Shown here piece by piece: positions 27,055 to 38,200 of a stretch of DNA of 64,000 bases (its first letter is position 1; each line of letters begins with the position of its first letter). The notes beneath the pieces are model-generated. The model had not been told where the DNA came from and made no database searches. It worked only from the letters and a program-made list of their open reading frames with translations. The position numbers were made by a program, and so were the translations under genes. The stretch comes from G963662985 sp963662985 (GTDB taxonomy: Bacteria; Chloroflexota; Anaerolineae; Anaerolineales; UBA11579): positions 565,748 through 629,747 of the forward strand of contig OY760066.1 in the NCBI GenBank assembly GCA_963662985.1, written 5' to 3'.

Positions 27055-28647
27055 TTATTCAATAATTGACCTAGTAGCATACCATCCTGTTAGCATAGCA
27101 ATAGGAACACCTGAAGGCGCATATGCCCATTGACCTGCTTTATAAATATTTGGGATAGCTGTTAGTGCTGATTTAGGTAAATCCTTTAATTGATGATAAA
27201 CAGGACTTGGGGTTTCAAAAGACCAACCAGTAATTGCTCCTCCTGAATTCCCAGCATATTTTTTTATAGAAATTGGGTTTGATGAGAATTTGAAGATCAC
27301 ATCTTGATCAAGGTCTTTATAAACAGAATTTGATAATAACTCAATAACTTTATTTTCAATCACTTCTTTAATTTCATTATCCCAACCAGCTTCAGAAATC
27401 TTATCAAATATTTGATAATCTGAAAGGAAACTAATCATTATCCCTGTTTGATCACTTGGAGCTAATGATGGATCTCTAAGTGCTGGAATTGATATTTCAA
27501 AGGTATTTAATTCAATAAATTTTCCAAACCATTTTTTGACATCATTTTTAGAGACGCTCTCAAAATCCTTAATCAACTTATTTAATTCTGATATATGAGT
27601 TTCACCTAAACCTTTTTTAGAAGGGGTATAAAAAAAATGTTCTCCTCCACTTTCTCTAAAATATGTAGGAGGACGATCGACGCCAAGAAATAAAATGAAC
27701 ACAGATTCTGCACATTTGCTAGATAAAACGCTATTTTTTTCAATGTCAAATTTTATTTTAATTTCTTTGTTTAACTCAGATGTATTTACTTGTTCGTAAA
27801 AAGTTTTTAAATCAGCAGCCCAGATTAAATAATCATAATGATACTCATTTAAGTTCGAATCTATAACAATAGATTTTTTCGGATCTATTTTGATTATTTT
27901 TTTGTTCAATTCAATTTTTCCACCACTTTCAACAATTTTGTCATATAGTAAATTTACTAATGTACCAGTTCCACCTTTAGGATAAAAATAATCTAAATAT
28001 ACATAAAAATATCCGAGAGCAAAATGAGAAGGTGTTTTCTTGAAGAAAAATTGTGTCAAAATATCTAATAATGATTGGTTATTTGTAAATTTTTTTAAGT
28101 AAGTTTCCATAGCTGTTTCATGTTGATTCATTTTCCTTAATGCATTAAGAAACTTAAATGTCCATGGTATTAATTTTTTAAAAATATATTTATAATTGTT
28201 TTTTAAATTAACAAAATTAGGATTATCAAACTCATATAAAATTCTTGTGTATTCAGAAAGCTCTTCAATTTTTTCAATTATATTATTAATGTCTTCACTG
28301 TCACTTGGGTAAAGTTTTAATAACAATTCTTTATAATCTTGTAATGAAGCCATAGATTCAACTTTGATTATTTCATTTTCAACACCTATTGATATTGTAT
28401 TATCAATACTCTCAAAGTTGATATCTAAATCATTCAACATTGGCTTTACCATTCCTGAATTAACAAAAGCTCTTGGGCCGGAATCAAAATAAAAATCATT
28501 TTGACTAAAGGTACCTACTAATCCGCCACATTTACTATTTTTTTCTAAAAGTAAGACATTATAATTTTCTTTTGTTAAGTAAGCTGCTGCAGTTAATCCC
28601 GCCATCCCACCACCAATAATAACAATCTGATTATTATTTTTCATCAT
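27055..28647 (-). CDS. Phytoene-desaturase-like FAD oxidoreductase (CrtI/CrtISO superfamily)
   Basis: 530 residues. N-terminal dinucleotide fold IVIIGGGMAGLTAAAYL with LLLEKNSKCGGL, the hallmark of the CrtI/NAD(P)/FAD amine-oxidase-like group; C-terminal FAD-contact region NIYKAGQWAYAPSGVPIAML. The size suits carotenoid isomerases, retinol saturase-like enzymes and desaturases. Start at 28647 overlaps the preceding dehydrogenase stop (ATGA) and has TAGGAG upstream; a longer frame from 28680 lies in that gene. Middle gene of the three-gene operon. Exact substrate cannot be read; no phytoene synthase is nearby, so carotenoid work would depend on genes elsewhere. Confidence 0.9.
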   Translation of the reverse strand: MMKNNNQIVIIGGGMAGLTAAAYLTKENYNVLLLEKNSKCGGLVGTFSQNDFYFDSGPRAFVNSGMVKPMLNDLDINFESIDNTISIGVENEIIKVESMASLQDYKELLLKLYPSDSEDINNIIEKIEELSEYTRILYEFDNPNFVNLKNNYKYIFKKLIPWTFKFLNALRKMNQHETAMETYLKKFTNNQSLLDILTQFFFKKTPSHFALGYFYVYLDYFYPKGGTGTLVNLLYDKIVESGGKIELNKKIIKIDPKKSIVIDSNLNEYHYDYLIWAADLKTFYEQVNTSELNKEIKIKFDIEKNSVLSSKCAESVFILFLGVDRPPTYFRESGGEHFFYTPSKKGLGETHISELNKLIKDFESVSKNDVKKWFGKFIELNTFEISIPALRDPSLAPSDQTGIMISFLSDYQIFDKISEAGWDNEIKEVIENKVIELLSNSVYKDLDQDVIFKFSSNPISIKKYAGNSGGAITGWSFETPSPVYHQLKDLPKSALTAIPNIYKAGQWAYAPSGVPIAMLTGWYATRSIIE

Positions 28648-29582
28648 TGAAATTCTCCTAATTGTTTGCTTATTTCCCATAAGATTTTTGCCGCTTCAAA
28701 ATCCAAAGCAGGTGGAGCAGGTACTTCAATTGTTGTTAGATTGAAGAATTTTGCGGTTTCTTTTTCAACTTCTTTGCTAACACCTAGATAATATAAAGCT
28801 TCAGCTGAAATATCAAGATCTCGTGCAGAACTGTCTATGAAATATTTTTTAAATAACTTATAATATTCACCATTATTTTGTCCACTATTTGTTTTTACAT
28901 TTCCTGGATGCATAGCATTAATTGTAACATTTGTACCAATAAAATATTCATTGAACTTTATTATTGAAAGAAGTTGAGCTAATTTCGCATAACCATAGCT
29001 TTTTAAACCTGAATATTTTTGTTTTTCAAAAAATAAATCCTCAAAATTTAGCCCCCACGCAGCAAAGCGATGTGCTTCAGAATTTACATAGATTATCCGA
29101 CTGCTTGATTGAGAGGATAGTTTTTCTTTGATAATATAGTTAATAATAAACGTACTAAGATAATTAGTTTGAAAAACCATCTCCATTTGATCTTCAGTTA
29201 TTAGTTTTTCGGTATTATAAACTCCAGCATTATGAATGATTACGTCGATGTCTTGATTCAATTCTAAAAGTTGTTTTGCTACATTTTTTACATTATTTAA
29301 TTTTGAAAAATCAGCTATTAAATAATTGCATTTAACATTATAAATTTTGATAATTTCATCACACAGTTTTTTAGATTTTTCTTCATTTCGATTAATAGTT
29401 AAGAGATTTGCTTTACACGAAGCATATTTTTTTGCAGTTTCATATCCAATACCTGATGTTGCGCCAGTAATTACTACTAACCGATTTTCAAAATCTTCTT
29501 TACATTTTTTAGGTTCTAATTTTTGATTTTTTATCATCTCAAAAATATTTTCCCATTTATATTCCTTGAAATATTTATTCAA
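28644..29582 (-). CDS. Short-chain dehydrogenase/reductase
   Basis: 312 residues of the classical SDR fold, closest in layout to retinol-dehydrogenase or protochlorophyllide-reductase-like members: cofactor motif TGATSGIGYETAK near residue 40, HNAGVYN near 117, catalytic serine in IIYVNSEAHR and YGYAK as YxxxK near 195. NADP preference is suggested by NRNEEKS at the end of strand 2. Start is TTG at 29582 with GGAG 6 nt upstream; no ATG with a ribosome site is near the domain start. First gene of the operon; an IS256-family element sits 73 bp upstream, in what should be its promoter region. Confidence 0.9.
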   Translation of the reverse strand: MNKYFKEYKWENIFEMIKNQKLEPKKCKEDFENRLVVITGATSGIGYETAKKYASCKANLLTINRNEEKSKKLCDEIIKIYNVKCNYLIADFSKLNNVKNVAKQLLELNQDIDVIIHNAGVYNTEKLITEDQMEMVFQTNYLSTFIINYIIKEKLSSQSSSRIIYVNSEAHRFAAWGLNFEDLFFEKQKYSGLKSYGYAKLAQLLSIIKFNEYFIGTNVTINAMHPGNVKTNSGQNNGEYYKLFKKYFIDSSARDLDISAEALYYLGVSKEVEKETAKFFNLTTIEVPAPPALDFEAAKILWEISKQLGEFQ

Positions 29583-29654
29583 AATGACTCCATGTGATTA
29601 CTTAACGCTACTGTAAAAGACTTTTCAAAACATGATAATTTTACCTCATTTATT

Positions 29655-30933
29655 GCTAGTGTAAAATATTTTCTGTAAATTCACAAAAAAAGAAAGGTCA
29701 TGTATCCTTTAGTTACTACACGAAAGGAGATAACATGACCAATCAAAATAATTATACAATATCTGAAGAAATTTTAGAACAATTGGCTGAAGGAGGAATG
29801 GAGTCAATTCCAGAGCTAATCCGAATTCTAGTCAACGAAGGAATGGCATTGGAGCGAGAGCGATACTTGCAAGCAGAACGATATGAGCGAAGCGAAGATC
29901 GAAAAGGATATGCAAACGGATACAAACCAAAAAGTGTAAAGACAAGAGTAGGTGAGATCGAATTTGCAGTCCCCCAAGTAAGAGAAGGGTCATTTTATCC
30001 AGAAGCCTTGGAAAAAGGGATTCGAAGTGAAAGAGCATTAAAGCTCGCATTAGCAGAGATGTATATCCAAGGTGTATCGACCCGAAAAGTAGCCGCAATC
30101 ACAGAAAAACTATGTGGAACGAAGATCAGCAGTAGTCAGGTAAGTCGAGCAACAGCGCAGATGGATGAGGTGTTGAAAGCATGGCGAAATCGACCGATAG
30201 GAAGTATCCCTTATTTATACCTAGATGCACGCTATGAAAAGGTGAGAATGGATGGTCAGATACGATCTGCAGCGGTTCTAATGGCTGCTGGGGTTGGTGT
30301 AGACGGTAAAAGAAGGATTTTAGGCGTTTCTGTGTCACTTAGTGAATCAAAATTACATTGGAGAGGCTTTTTTGAAGAGCTGATTGCGAGAGGTTTACGG
30401 GATGTTCGCTTAATTATCAGCGATGATCATGGTGGCATTCGAAAAGCAAGACAAGCAGTTTTTACTGGGATTCCATGGCAAAGATGTCAATTTCATCTCC
30501 AACAAAATGCTGCTCAATATGTACCTCGTAAACATTTACAAGCTGAGGTAGCGAATGATATTCGCTCAATTTTCAATGCACCTTCTCGAGAACAAGCTGA
30601 GCTGTATTTGAAAGAAATTGTTGAGAAATATGCCAAACATGCTTCTGCTTTAGCGGATTGGTTGGAAGTTGCTATTCCTGAGGGCCTTACATTTTTTGAT
30701 TTTCCTGTTGCTCATCGACGCAGAATTCGGACGAGTAATTTGATGGAGAGAATCAGTCAGGAAGTCAAACGTCGTACTACTGTGATTCGTTTATTTCCCA
30801 ATCAAGCGGCTTGTCTTCGTCTTGTTTCTGCGATCCTGATGGAGATTAGTGAAGATTGGGAGACTGGACGTATTTATTTAGATGTTTCATAACTATCGGA
30901 TACTCGAATTTACAGAAAAATTTTTGCACAATC
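29655..30933 (+). mobile_element. IS256-family insertion sequence, copy 1
   Basis: 1279 bp bounded by imperfect inverted repeats of about 28 bp; the inner part TTTTCTGTAAATTC is identical at both ends. It contains one complete transposase gene. Size and ends agree exactly with copy 2 at 54919-56197. Unlike copy 2, the 8 bases on its two sides (CATTTATT and ATCTTTAA) do not match, so this copy lacks a target duplication. Confidence 0.88.
29735..30892 (+). CDS. IS256-family transposase (copy 1)
   Basis: 385 residues, full length for IS256-type enzymes. Catalytic triad motifs are in place: YLYLDARYEKVR, LIISDDHGGIRKARQAVF and SNLMERISQEVKRR. CQFHLQQNA is the usual C-x2-H region after the second Asp. 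The conserved glycine in GYANGYKPK is intact here and replaced by valine in copy 2. GAAAGGAG precedes the ATG. Confidence 0.95.
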   Translation: MTNQNNYTISEEILEQLAEGGMESIPELIRILVNEGMALERERYLQAERYERSEDRKGYANGYKPKSVKTRVGEIEFAVPQVREGSFYPEALEKGIRSERALKLALAEMYIQGVSTRKVAAITEKLCGTKISSSQVSRATAQMDEVLKAWRNRPIGSIPYLYLDARYEKVRMDGQIRSAAVLMAAGVGVDGKRRILGVSVSLSESKLHWRGFFEELIARGLRDVRLIISDDHGGIRKARQAVFTGIPWQRCQFHLQQNAAQYVPRKHLQAEVANDIRSIFNAPSREQAELYLKEIVEKYAKHASALADWLEVAIPEGLTFFDFPVAHRRRIRTSNLMERISQEVKRRTTVIRLFPNQAACLRLVSAILMEISEDWETGRIYLDVS

Positions 30934-31100
30934 ATCTTTAAAGTCCTAATCTCTACAACTTACTGTAGGGATTAGGATTCTCCCTTAATCATGATTATAT
31001 AGTAATATTTCAGAATTGAATCTAAGTGATATTAATTGAAAATAATTATAAGAATTAGTAAAAATCATATTAGTTGAATGATATATTAATTTATTTGAAA

Positions 31101-31132
31101 GGAGTGCCTCATAATGGGAGTGCCTCATAATG
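31101..31132 (+). repeat. Perfect 16-bp tandem duplication
   Basis: GGAGTGCCTCATAATG occurs twice without spacer. It lies in the gene-free 665-base interval between the IS256-family copy and the GGDEF/HD-GYP gene; the only other content I can support there is a transposase fragment at 31205-31385. Probably replication slippage. Confidence 0.8.
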
Positions 31133-31204
31133 TGGTGTAAAAAGGAATAAAAAAAAGTCATCCAATGCTACTATTAAGTTGTAGAAACAAAAAAAGGAGA
31201 TATA

Positions 31205-31385
31205 GGGGTAATTCATCACTTAGTTTTGTCTCATAAATTTGTTCAATCGTCTTTGAAAATACTCGTGAAAATATGTCTTCTTTTCCATAGCAATCATCGA
31301 TTTATTTTGCTTTTCCAAATTCTTTAATCAATTCTTCGGTTAATTCTTTTGATGTTTCTTTTTTTTGTTTGCGTCATCTTCATTC
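31205..31385 (-). pseudogene. IS256-type transposase N-terminal fragment
   Basis: Minus-strand sequence reads, across one frameshift and one stop, ETSKELTEELIKEFGKAK then DDCYGKEDIFSRVFSKTIEQ and IYETKLSDEL, the usual start of IS256/Mutator-type transposases. Nothing of the catalytic core is present. It is a different family member from the full copies in this window. Confidence 0.6.
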
Positions 31386-31598
31386 CTTTACTTTTAGTAT
31401 GCTAGAAGACACACTTATTCTGATAGTTCCGTTTTTTTAGGTGAGTGTATTTTTTTTAAATCTTTCGAAAGCAAGATGAAAGAAGAGTTCCTTTTTGGTG
31501 AAATTTTATTTTGTTCAATAAGAAAAAATTATGATTGACTTTTCAGGAAGCCATTTTTTATTAGTCTTCATTCAACTCTTGATTATTGACGATTCTTA

Positions 31599-34475
31599 CT
31601 AATTTTTTTGAATGTAAGGCTTCTTTTTTAAAACTTTCTCAATAAAAACATCTACAATATCTGGATCAAACTGATTTCCTTTACAAGCCTGAAGTTCATA
31701 AATTGCCTCTTCTATACTCATCGCATCTTTATATGTTCTTTTGCTTGTCATGGCATCGTACGCATCAGCAATGGCAATAATCCTAGCTTCAATAGATATA
31801 TTATCTGATTTTAATCCCATAGGATATCCTTTTCCATCCCATCTTTCATGATGCTGTCGAATACACTCAGCAAGACTAGAAAATTCATCTGAACCTATCA
31901 AGATACGCCAGCTGCTTTCAGGATGTTTCTTCATCTTCTCCCATTCATTTTCTGTAAGTTTTCCAGATTTATTAAGAATAGATTCATCAATGCCGATTTT
32001 TCCAATATCATGAAGTAAACCAGCTGTTTTTATTTGATTTACTTCATCCCTGTCCATTTCCATTGCCTTGGCAAGCAATTCGCAATATATGCTTACTCTT
32101 TTTGAATGTTTTAATTCTCTATTGCTTTTCTCATATAGCGCATTCAAAATGATATCCACTGTTTTACTATGCATACTTGAACTTTCATAAACTTTGTGAT
32201 TATACATAAAGTTTTCAGCGCTTATGAGAACATCCAGAATATTTTGATCTGCTGTAATTTTTGTATCATAGCCAAATGAAAGCGAAAGTTCAACAGAATT
32301 AATTTTTTCTTTCTTAATTAATTTTTGCAGTTTATTTACAAATTTATTTGCTTGATATAAATTTGTTTTTGGAAGAATCAAAATAAATTCATCACCACCT
32401 AATCTTGCGAGAATATCATTAGATTTACACTCATTAGAAATGACATTTGCAGCTTTTTTCAACAATTCGTCACCAATATTATGTCCAAATGAATCATTTA
32501 CAAGTTTAAGGCCATTTACATCAGCCATAATTAGACTAAGCGGAAGATTACTATCAGTATCTAATCTTTTTAACTCTTCTTCAAAAAATCTTCTATTATA
32601 CAGATTGGTGAGTTGATCATGATAGCTTAAATAGAATAAGTTCTTTTCAGCTTCTTTTTGTTCTGTAATATCTAAGGATGTTATCTGAACGCCTACAACA
32701 TCTCCTTGACTATTCAGTACTCTTAGGTATGTACTAATATAATAGCGTGGGGGAATAGTTTCTGGAACATAATCCTCATATGTCTGAGAAATATCAGATT
32801 CCAAAGCCTTTACAATTCTATTGAAATAGACATTAGCAACTTCTTTCGGGAATAAATCAAAGATGTTTTTTCCATTAAAATCCTCAGGCTTACCACCCAT
32901 ATTTGATGCAGCCTGATTATTATATGAAATGATATCTCCTTCTGGTGAATAATAACCAATTCCTAGTCCAGAATGTTCAAAAAGACTTCGATATCGTTCT
33001 TCACTCTCCTTTAACGCAGCTTGAGCTTTATTTAAAATTCTTTCAGATTTAACAATATCTGTGATATCTTGCATGATGCAATGTGTTTGTCTGAAACTGC
33101 CATCCGGATTATGACCAATTCTTCCATTAAAACTTACAATTCGAATACTGCCATCTTTTTTCAGCATTTCAAATTTTGTGCAAGTTACACCTTCATATTT
33201 GAATTTAGGAAAGTTTATTTTGAAATGCTCTTTAAAATCTGAATGTATAAAGTCTCCAAAGTTTTTTCCGATTACTTCTTCTAGCTCGTAACCAAGTAGT
33301 TCAAGCCAAGCTCTATTAACAGAAATAAAATTTCCATTCTCATCTAGTGATTGATATGGTAATGGAGCATCTTCAAACATCAACTTGAAGTTTTCTTTAG
33401 TATTTAATAGATCGTTTTCATATTTTTTTTGTTCTGTTATATCAATAATTGATGTGATGAAATATAAAGGTTTTCCATTTTTATCTTTTCTCAATGAAAC
33501 ATGTAATTCTGTCCAAATTATTGATCCGTCCTTATGGATATATCTTTTTATAAACCGACTTTTATTCTTATTATTAGATAGCAAATCACTAAATTCTTTT
33601 TTACTTCTTTCAATATCCTCTGGATGTGTAATTCTTTCCCAAAGCTCTCCTTGAAGCTCTTCTTTAGTATATCCAAGCATTTTACAAAAAGTATTATTTA
33701 CATTTATTTCTCCAGAAGGAGAAGTAAGAGACTTAGCAATAGGAGAATTATTAAACACATATTTAAATTTTTCTTCACTCTCAACAAGCGCGGTTTCTTT
33801 ATCTATTATCTTATCTCTGAAGTTACTCTTAACGCTAGTAAACTTACTGATATTATTTAGCCATGTGATAACTTGGTATTTTGCTAAATTATTTTCTTTA
33901 AACCCTTCGATTGGTATATAAAATGGGTTTTCATGAACTTTATCTTTCCAGATAATATATGGGTGAACCTGAATGATGTTTTTAATCATTTCATTAGTGA
34001 ATTTGTTTAAGTTGTATCTACATATTGAAGATACTGGATATTCTGAAAAAACTTTTTCATTTAATTTCCATTCGTATTCAAGAATTTTTTCAAAACCATC
34101 GTTAAACTCCAATGCCCAGCTAATCTCACCAGTTATAGCTAAGCCATTATAACCATCGGAAACAGCAGTTCTTGATTCTCTAATAAGTAAATCAATCATC
34201 TTATCTGGACTGAAAGTACCATCTTTCACATACAAGTCTTCTTTGTTTAAAATAACAAGTTGGTTTTTATTTAAGTATTTTCTATAATCGATTGAGTTTT
34301 TAAGCTTTTGCAAAAACAAGTTTGTATTGGTATCTCCTGTAATATAAAAACATCTGTAATTATTTTTGAGATTTAATGATATATAATTTATTAATATATT
34401 AATAATTTCATTTTCATTATCATAAATAACAACCATATGTTCTTCTGGAAAATTAAATTGGTACTGATTATCCAT
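31599..34475 (-). CDS. MEDS-PAS-GGDEF-HD-GYP cyclic-di-GMP sensor protein
   Basis: About 958 residues, no membrane segment. An MEDS-type sensory domain (about 10-185, with YDNENEIINILINYISL and YRCFYITGDTN) is followed by three PAS domains (about 235-350, 365-475, 490-605), a GGDEF domain with intact RLGGDEFILIL near 710 and an HD-GYP domain with LLHDIGKIGI and HHERWDGKGYPMG. It could both make and break cyclic di-GMP; which activity dominates is open. MEDS domains are known from methanogens and from DcmR, where they bind small molecules. Start at 34475 has AAAGGA 8 nt upstream; a frame from 34493 adds six residues. Confidence 0.92.
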   Translation of the reverse strand: MDNQYQFNFPEEHMVVIYDNENEIINILINYISLNLKNNYRCFYITGDTNTNLFLQKLKNSIDYRKYLNKNQLVILNKEDLYVKDGTFSPDKMIDLLIRESRTAVSDGYNGLAITGEISWALEFNDGFEKILEYEWKLNEKVFSEYPVSSICRYNLNKFTNEMIKNIIQVHPYIIWKDKVHENPFYIPIEGFKENNLAKYQVITWLNNISKFTSVKSNFRDKIIDKETALVESEEKFKYVFNNSPIAKSLTSPSGEINVNNTFCKMLGYTKEELQGELWERITHPEDIERSKKEFSDLLSNNKNKSRFIKRYIHKDGSIIWTELHVSLRKDKNGKPLYFITSIIDITEQKKYENDLLNTKENFKLMFEDAPLPYQSLDENGNFISVNRAWLELLGYELEEVIGKNFGDFIHSDFKEHFKINFPKFKYEGVTCTKFEMLKKDGSIRIVSFNGRIGHNPDGSFRQTHCIMQDITDIVKSERILNKAQAALKESEERYRSLFEHSGLGIGYYSPEGDIISYNNQAASNMGGKPEDFNGKNIFDLFPKEVANVYFNRIVKALESDISQTYEDYVPETIPPRYYISTYLRVLNSQGDVVGVQITSLDITEQKEAEKNLFYLSYHDQLTNLYNRRFFEEELKRLDTDSNLPLSLIMADVNGLKLVNDSFGHNIGDELLKKAANVISNECKSNDILARLGGDEFILILPKTNLYQANKFVNKLQKLIKKEKINSVELSLSFGYDTKITADQNILDVLISAENFMYNHKVYESSSMHSKTVDIILNALYEKSNRELKHSKRVSIYCELLAKAMEMDRDEVNQIKTAGLLHDIGKIGIDESILNKSGKLTENEWEKMKKHPESSWRILIGSDEFSSLAECIRQHHERWDGKGYPMGLKSDNISIEARIIAIADAYDAMTSKRTYKDAMSIEEAIYELQACKGNQFDPDIVDVFIEKVLKKKPYIQKN

Positions 34476-34493
34476 GATGCAATCCTTTATCAA

Positions 34494-35234
34494 TAAATGA
34501 CATATCCAAATTTTAATATTTTTTCTATATTAGTACAAACTTCTGATATGCTATCTCTATACCAGCACTGTTGAATCAATCTACCATAATTATAATTTTA
34601 TTTTATTTAAAATAATTAGTTATAAATAGCATACATGAATAAAAGTATACTTTCAAGTAAATGTTGATATTTATACGATTGAGAATGATTTTTTTGAACG
34701 ATTTCTTGGTGATAAAAAAATGGATAGATTCACCCTTTTTTTAATTTAGACATCTTTTTTCTTCTTTTTTTGTTACAACAATTATTATTAAGATTAGATA
34801 ATTGCGTTTTTTTATCCTTTTCTCACTACTTTATCATACGTCTCATAATAATCTGATTTATCAAAGCTACAAACTTCATTTTTCTTAAACCGCCATAGAT
34901 AGTACAACTTGGGGGACACTTAAGTAAAAATATAAATTAAAATTTGCAGAAAAACCTCTTGGATTAAAGTCTGAAGTGCAAAAGACTTAAGCTGAAACAA
35001 TACTTCATAGGGAGTTCGATAGTCAAGTCTTTTTCGAGGTCGATGGTTTAGCCAATGCATGATGAAACAGATTACATCTTGTTTCTGTTTTCAAACAATC
35101 GAACAAATATAAAAAAACTGGCTGATATTTCGGGTTACAGTTGGGAATAAATTCTTAAAGGTACTATTTCCCCTGAAAGAAAATCAACCGATGAGAGTAT
35201 CGAAAGCACCAGAGGAAATGACCTATTATGCAAT
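34494..35234. other. Gene-free interval with IS30 debris
   Basis: About 740 AT-rich bases. The left part should hold the promoter of the GGDEF/HD-GYP gene; the right part carries an IS30-type end (34958-35085). From 35100 to the stop of the sortase gene I see only an open fragment (NIKKLADISGYSWE) that I cannot assign. Confidence 0.5.
34958..35085 (-). mobile_element. IS30-family end fragment
   Basis: Begins CTTGGATTAAAGTCTGAAGTG, a variant of the terminal repeat of the two full IS30 copies (46912 and 50263), and continues with degraded minus-strand code for the transposase C-terminus (NHRPRKRLDYRTPYEV). It covers only about 130 bases of the roughly 1059-bp element and is an older, diverged insertion. 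Confidence 0.8.
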
Positions 35235-38200
35235 TTATTCCACAGCCACCAATATAGCTCGCACCACGATGCGGTAGATGTAGCTGTCGCTTTGTTCGTC
35301 GTAACCGCGGCAAGTAACCAAGGTCAGCCAAGAAAAATCTTCATGTTCGAAAAGCTGCAAGTTATCAGGTTTGACCTGTTGTATAGAGCGTACGGCGTAA
35401 ATATAGCGCTGACCCCAGGCATTGACAAAGATGCGATCGTTGTACCGTAGCATGTGCAGGTTTACAAATAAGCCGGGTAATCCATTTTCATCATACACAT
35501 GCCCGGTTAGTACTGAGTTACCTTCCCCAGAGGGGAATGCAGAGCCTTCCAGCCAACCAGCACGTTTTCCAAGCCAGGTCAGGTCCCAGCCTTGATTTGT
35601 AATTGGCACACCTATGATGTCGGTCTGAATACCAAGAGACGGTATTTCAAGGAGAATATTATTAGAAGTTAGATAATACTGGTTCTCCATTTGAGACGAA
35701 TGTTTTGAAATCCGACCCGGTGCAAAACCTGTATTAGGGGGGGGCAGATTAATAATTGCTTCAACGTTAATCGTCACAAGAGCCGTTATGCAAAACCCAA
35801 GATTATCACAAGCGCGATAGGAAACAATGTCCTCGCCACTGTAACCAATATCAGGCGTATAGACCACACTGCCTATTTCAGCTGTCCCATGTTGTGGATA
35901 TTCAATAATTTCATGAAAATCCCACCTTGTCGCCCCACTGCTCAGGATATCATTTGAGAGGACATCAATCGAAATAAATCCTTTAGTTTTTACTGAATCT
36001 TCAACGCCCATAGCTCCGGATTTTGTTCCGTCCTGCAAGATTTTGATTACAACATCTACATATTTCTTGCTTCCATCCGGTGCAGTCGCCAGGATGCGCA
36101 AAGGGTAATTTCTTTCAATGTTGTAATCCACCGTAGTGGTCAGTGAAAGTTTGCCATCCGTACTAATCCTGAAATTGGAGGTCATTGGGAACTTATCTTG
36201 ATCGACCAATGCATAGGTGACCCCGCTGATGTTGGCCTTCATGCTTCCTACCACCGTGTCAGGACCATCTCCATCAATTAGATGGGTACTGGAAATCTCA
36301 GCATTCCAATTAATTGATGGCAGATTATTTGCTGTGACTGTGATAATAAAGCTACGCTGGAAAGTAGAACCATCTTCGTCCAGAGTCTGGATACAAACAT
36401 CATAATCGCCTGGCAACGTAGTCATTTTCCGTTTTAAGGCATTTCCTTGAATTTCAAAGCCTGAATTATCGGCACCGTTCACAATAGTACAAACGCTGCC
36501 GCTGGTTTCCAGGGAATAGGTAAATAAAGGCTTTCCATCCACTGTGTCCAGAGTACCCACAATTTCCTGTATTTCGATTACACTGGTATTTGAAAGTGTC
36601 AGATTGGAAGGCGAGGCGCTGACAGTGATGGTAAAAGCTTTCTGAGTGGTGAGTCCGTAAGTGTCTTCCGCCTGGGCGCAAATATCATATGTGCCCGCGA
36701 TGGTGCCGTTCTCGCGTTGCAGGGTTGTGCCGCTGATGCTGAAACTGGCGTTATCCGCTCCGTTGGTGCCATTACAGACATCCCCATTGGCCTCTAGGGT
36801 GTAGACCATGGGTGCTGTGCCGCCGGTGACGTTGAAATCGCCCACGTTGGTCTGGTCATCCGGTATGACCAGGTTGTCAAGCGACAGGGTGTCGAGTGCG
36901 TTGACCACATTGATTGTGTAGGCGTGCTGGTCGTTTGCAGTGGTTGAATCGACCACCTGCACACAGATCTGGTAACTGCCCAGAGGGGTTGTTGGTTTGC
37001 GCTGTAGTGTATTCCCGCTGATGGTAAAGAAACCATTACCCGCTCCGTTCGTACCAGTGCAGACTGACCCGCTTTGCTGAAAGGAAAACAAAAAAGGACC
37101 GCTGCCGCCGGTTGGGCTGAATGTGCCAACATCGGTCTCGCTGGTGCTGACTACACTTCGGTTGAGCGAAGTGTCATTCAGATCTATTTCAAAGCCACCT
37201 TTCATCACCGTAGCTTTGTTGAGATATTCAGAATCTTGATAGGCAACATAGGGCGTACCGCTGTCATCTATTGCCAGAGAGGTGAGGAAAAATCCAAAAC
37301 TTGATGAAAAGCCGGATGAGCCGACATTAACCCATTCCGTTCCATTAAATTTCATCACCATTACATTATAGGAATTACCACTATCTTGATAGGCAACATA
37401 GGGCGTACCATTGTTATCTATTGCGAGAGAGGTGGAATATACATAACTACCTGCTGAAAACCCGGGAGTGCCAACATTCTCCCAATTCGTTCCATTAAAT
37501 TTCATCACCGTCGCTCTACCGGAATTACCACCATCTTGATAGGCAACATAGGGCGTACCGCTGTATATTGCAAGAGAGGTGTAATATGCTCCACCTGCTG
37601 AAAAACCGGGAGTGCCAACATTTTCCCAATTCGTTCCATTAAATTTCATCACCGTCGTTTTGAGGGAATTACCATAATCTCTATAAGCGACATAGGGCAT
37701 ACCGTTGTTATCTATTGCCAGAGAAGTGTAAGTTACTTCACCTGCTGAAAAACCAGCTGAGCCGACAGTAACCCATTGCGATCCATCAAACTTCATCACT
37801 GTCGCTTTTTTGGTTTCATAATAATCTATATAGGCAACATAGGGCTTACGGTTGTATATTGCCAGAGAAATGTGATATGCATCACCTGCTGAAAAACCCC
37901 GTGAGCCGACAGTAACCCAACTCGTTCCATCAAATTTCATCACCGTCGCTTTTTGGGTGAAAACACCAAGCGAAATTAATTCCCAATCTCTATAGGCCAA
38001 ATAAGGCGTACCGTTGTCATCTATTGCCAGTGAAATATCCTCAGCCTGGCCTTCTGAAAAACCAGCTGAGCCGACAAGTTCCCAACTCGTTCCATTAAAT
38101 TTCATTACCGTCGCTTTGGCACCATTAGCTGAATCTCTATAGGCGACATAGGGCGTACCGCTGTTATCTATTGCCAGAGATGTGTACATCATGCTACCCG

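Noticed and set aside
36217..37304. Several overlapping frames within the repeat domains of the sortase protein
   Set aside because: They arise from the periodic repeats in alternative phases and lack start signals or recognisable domains.
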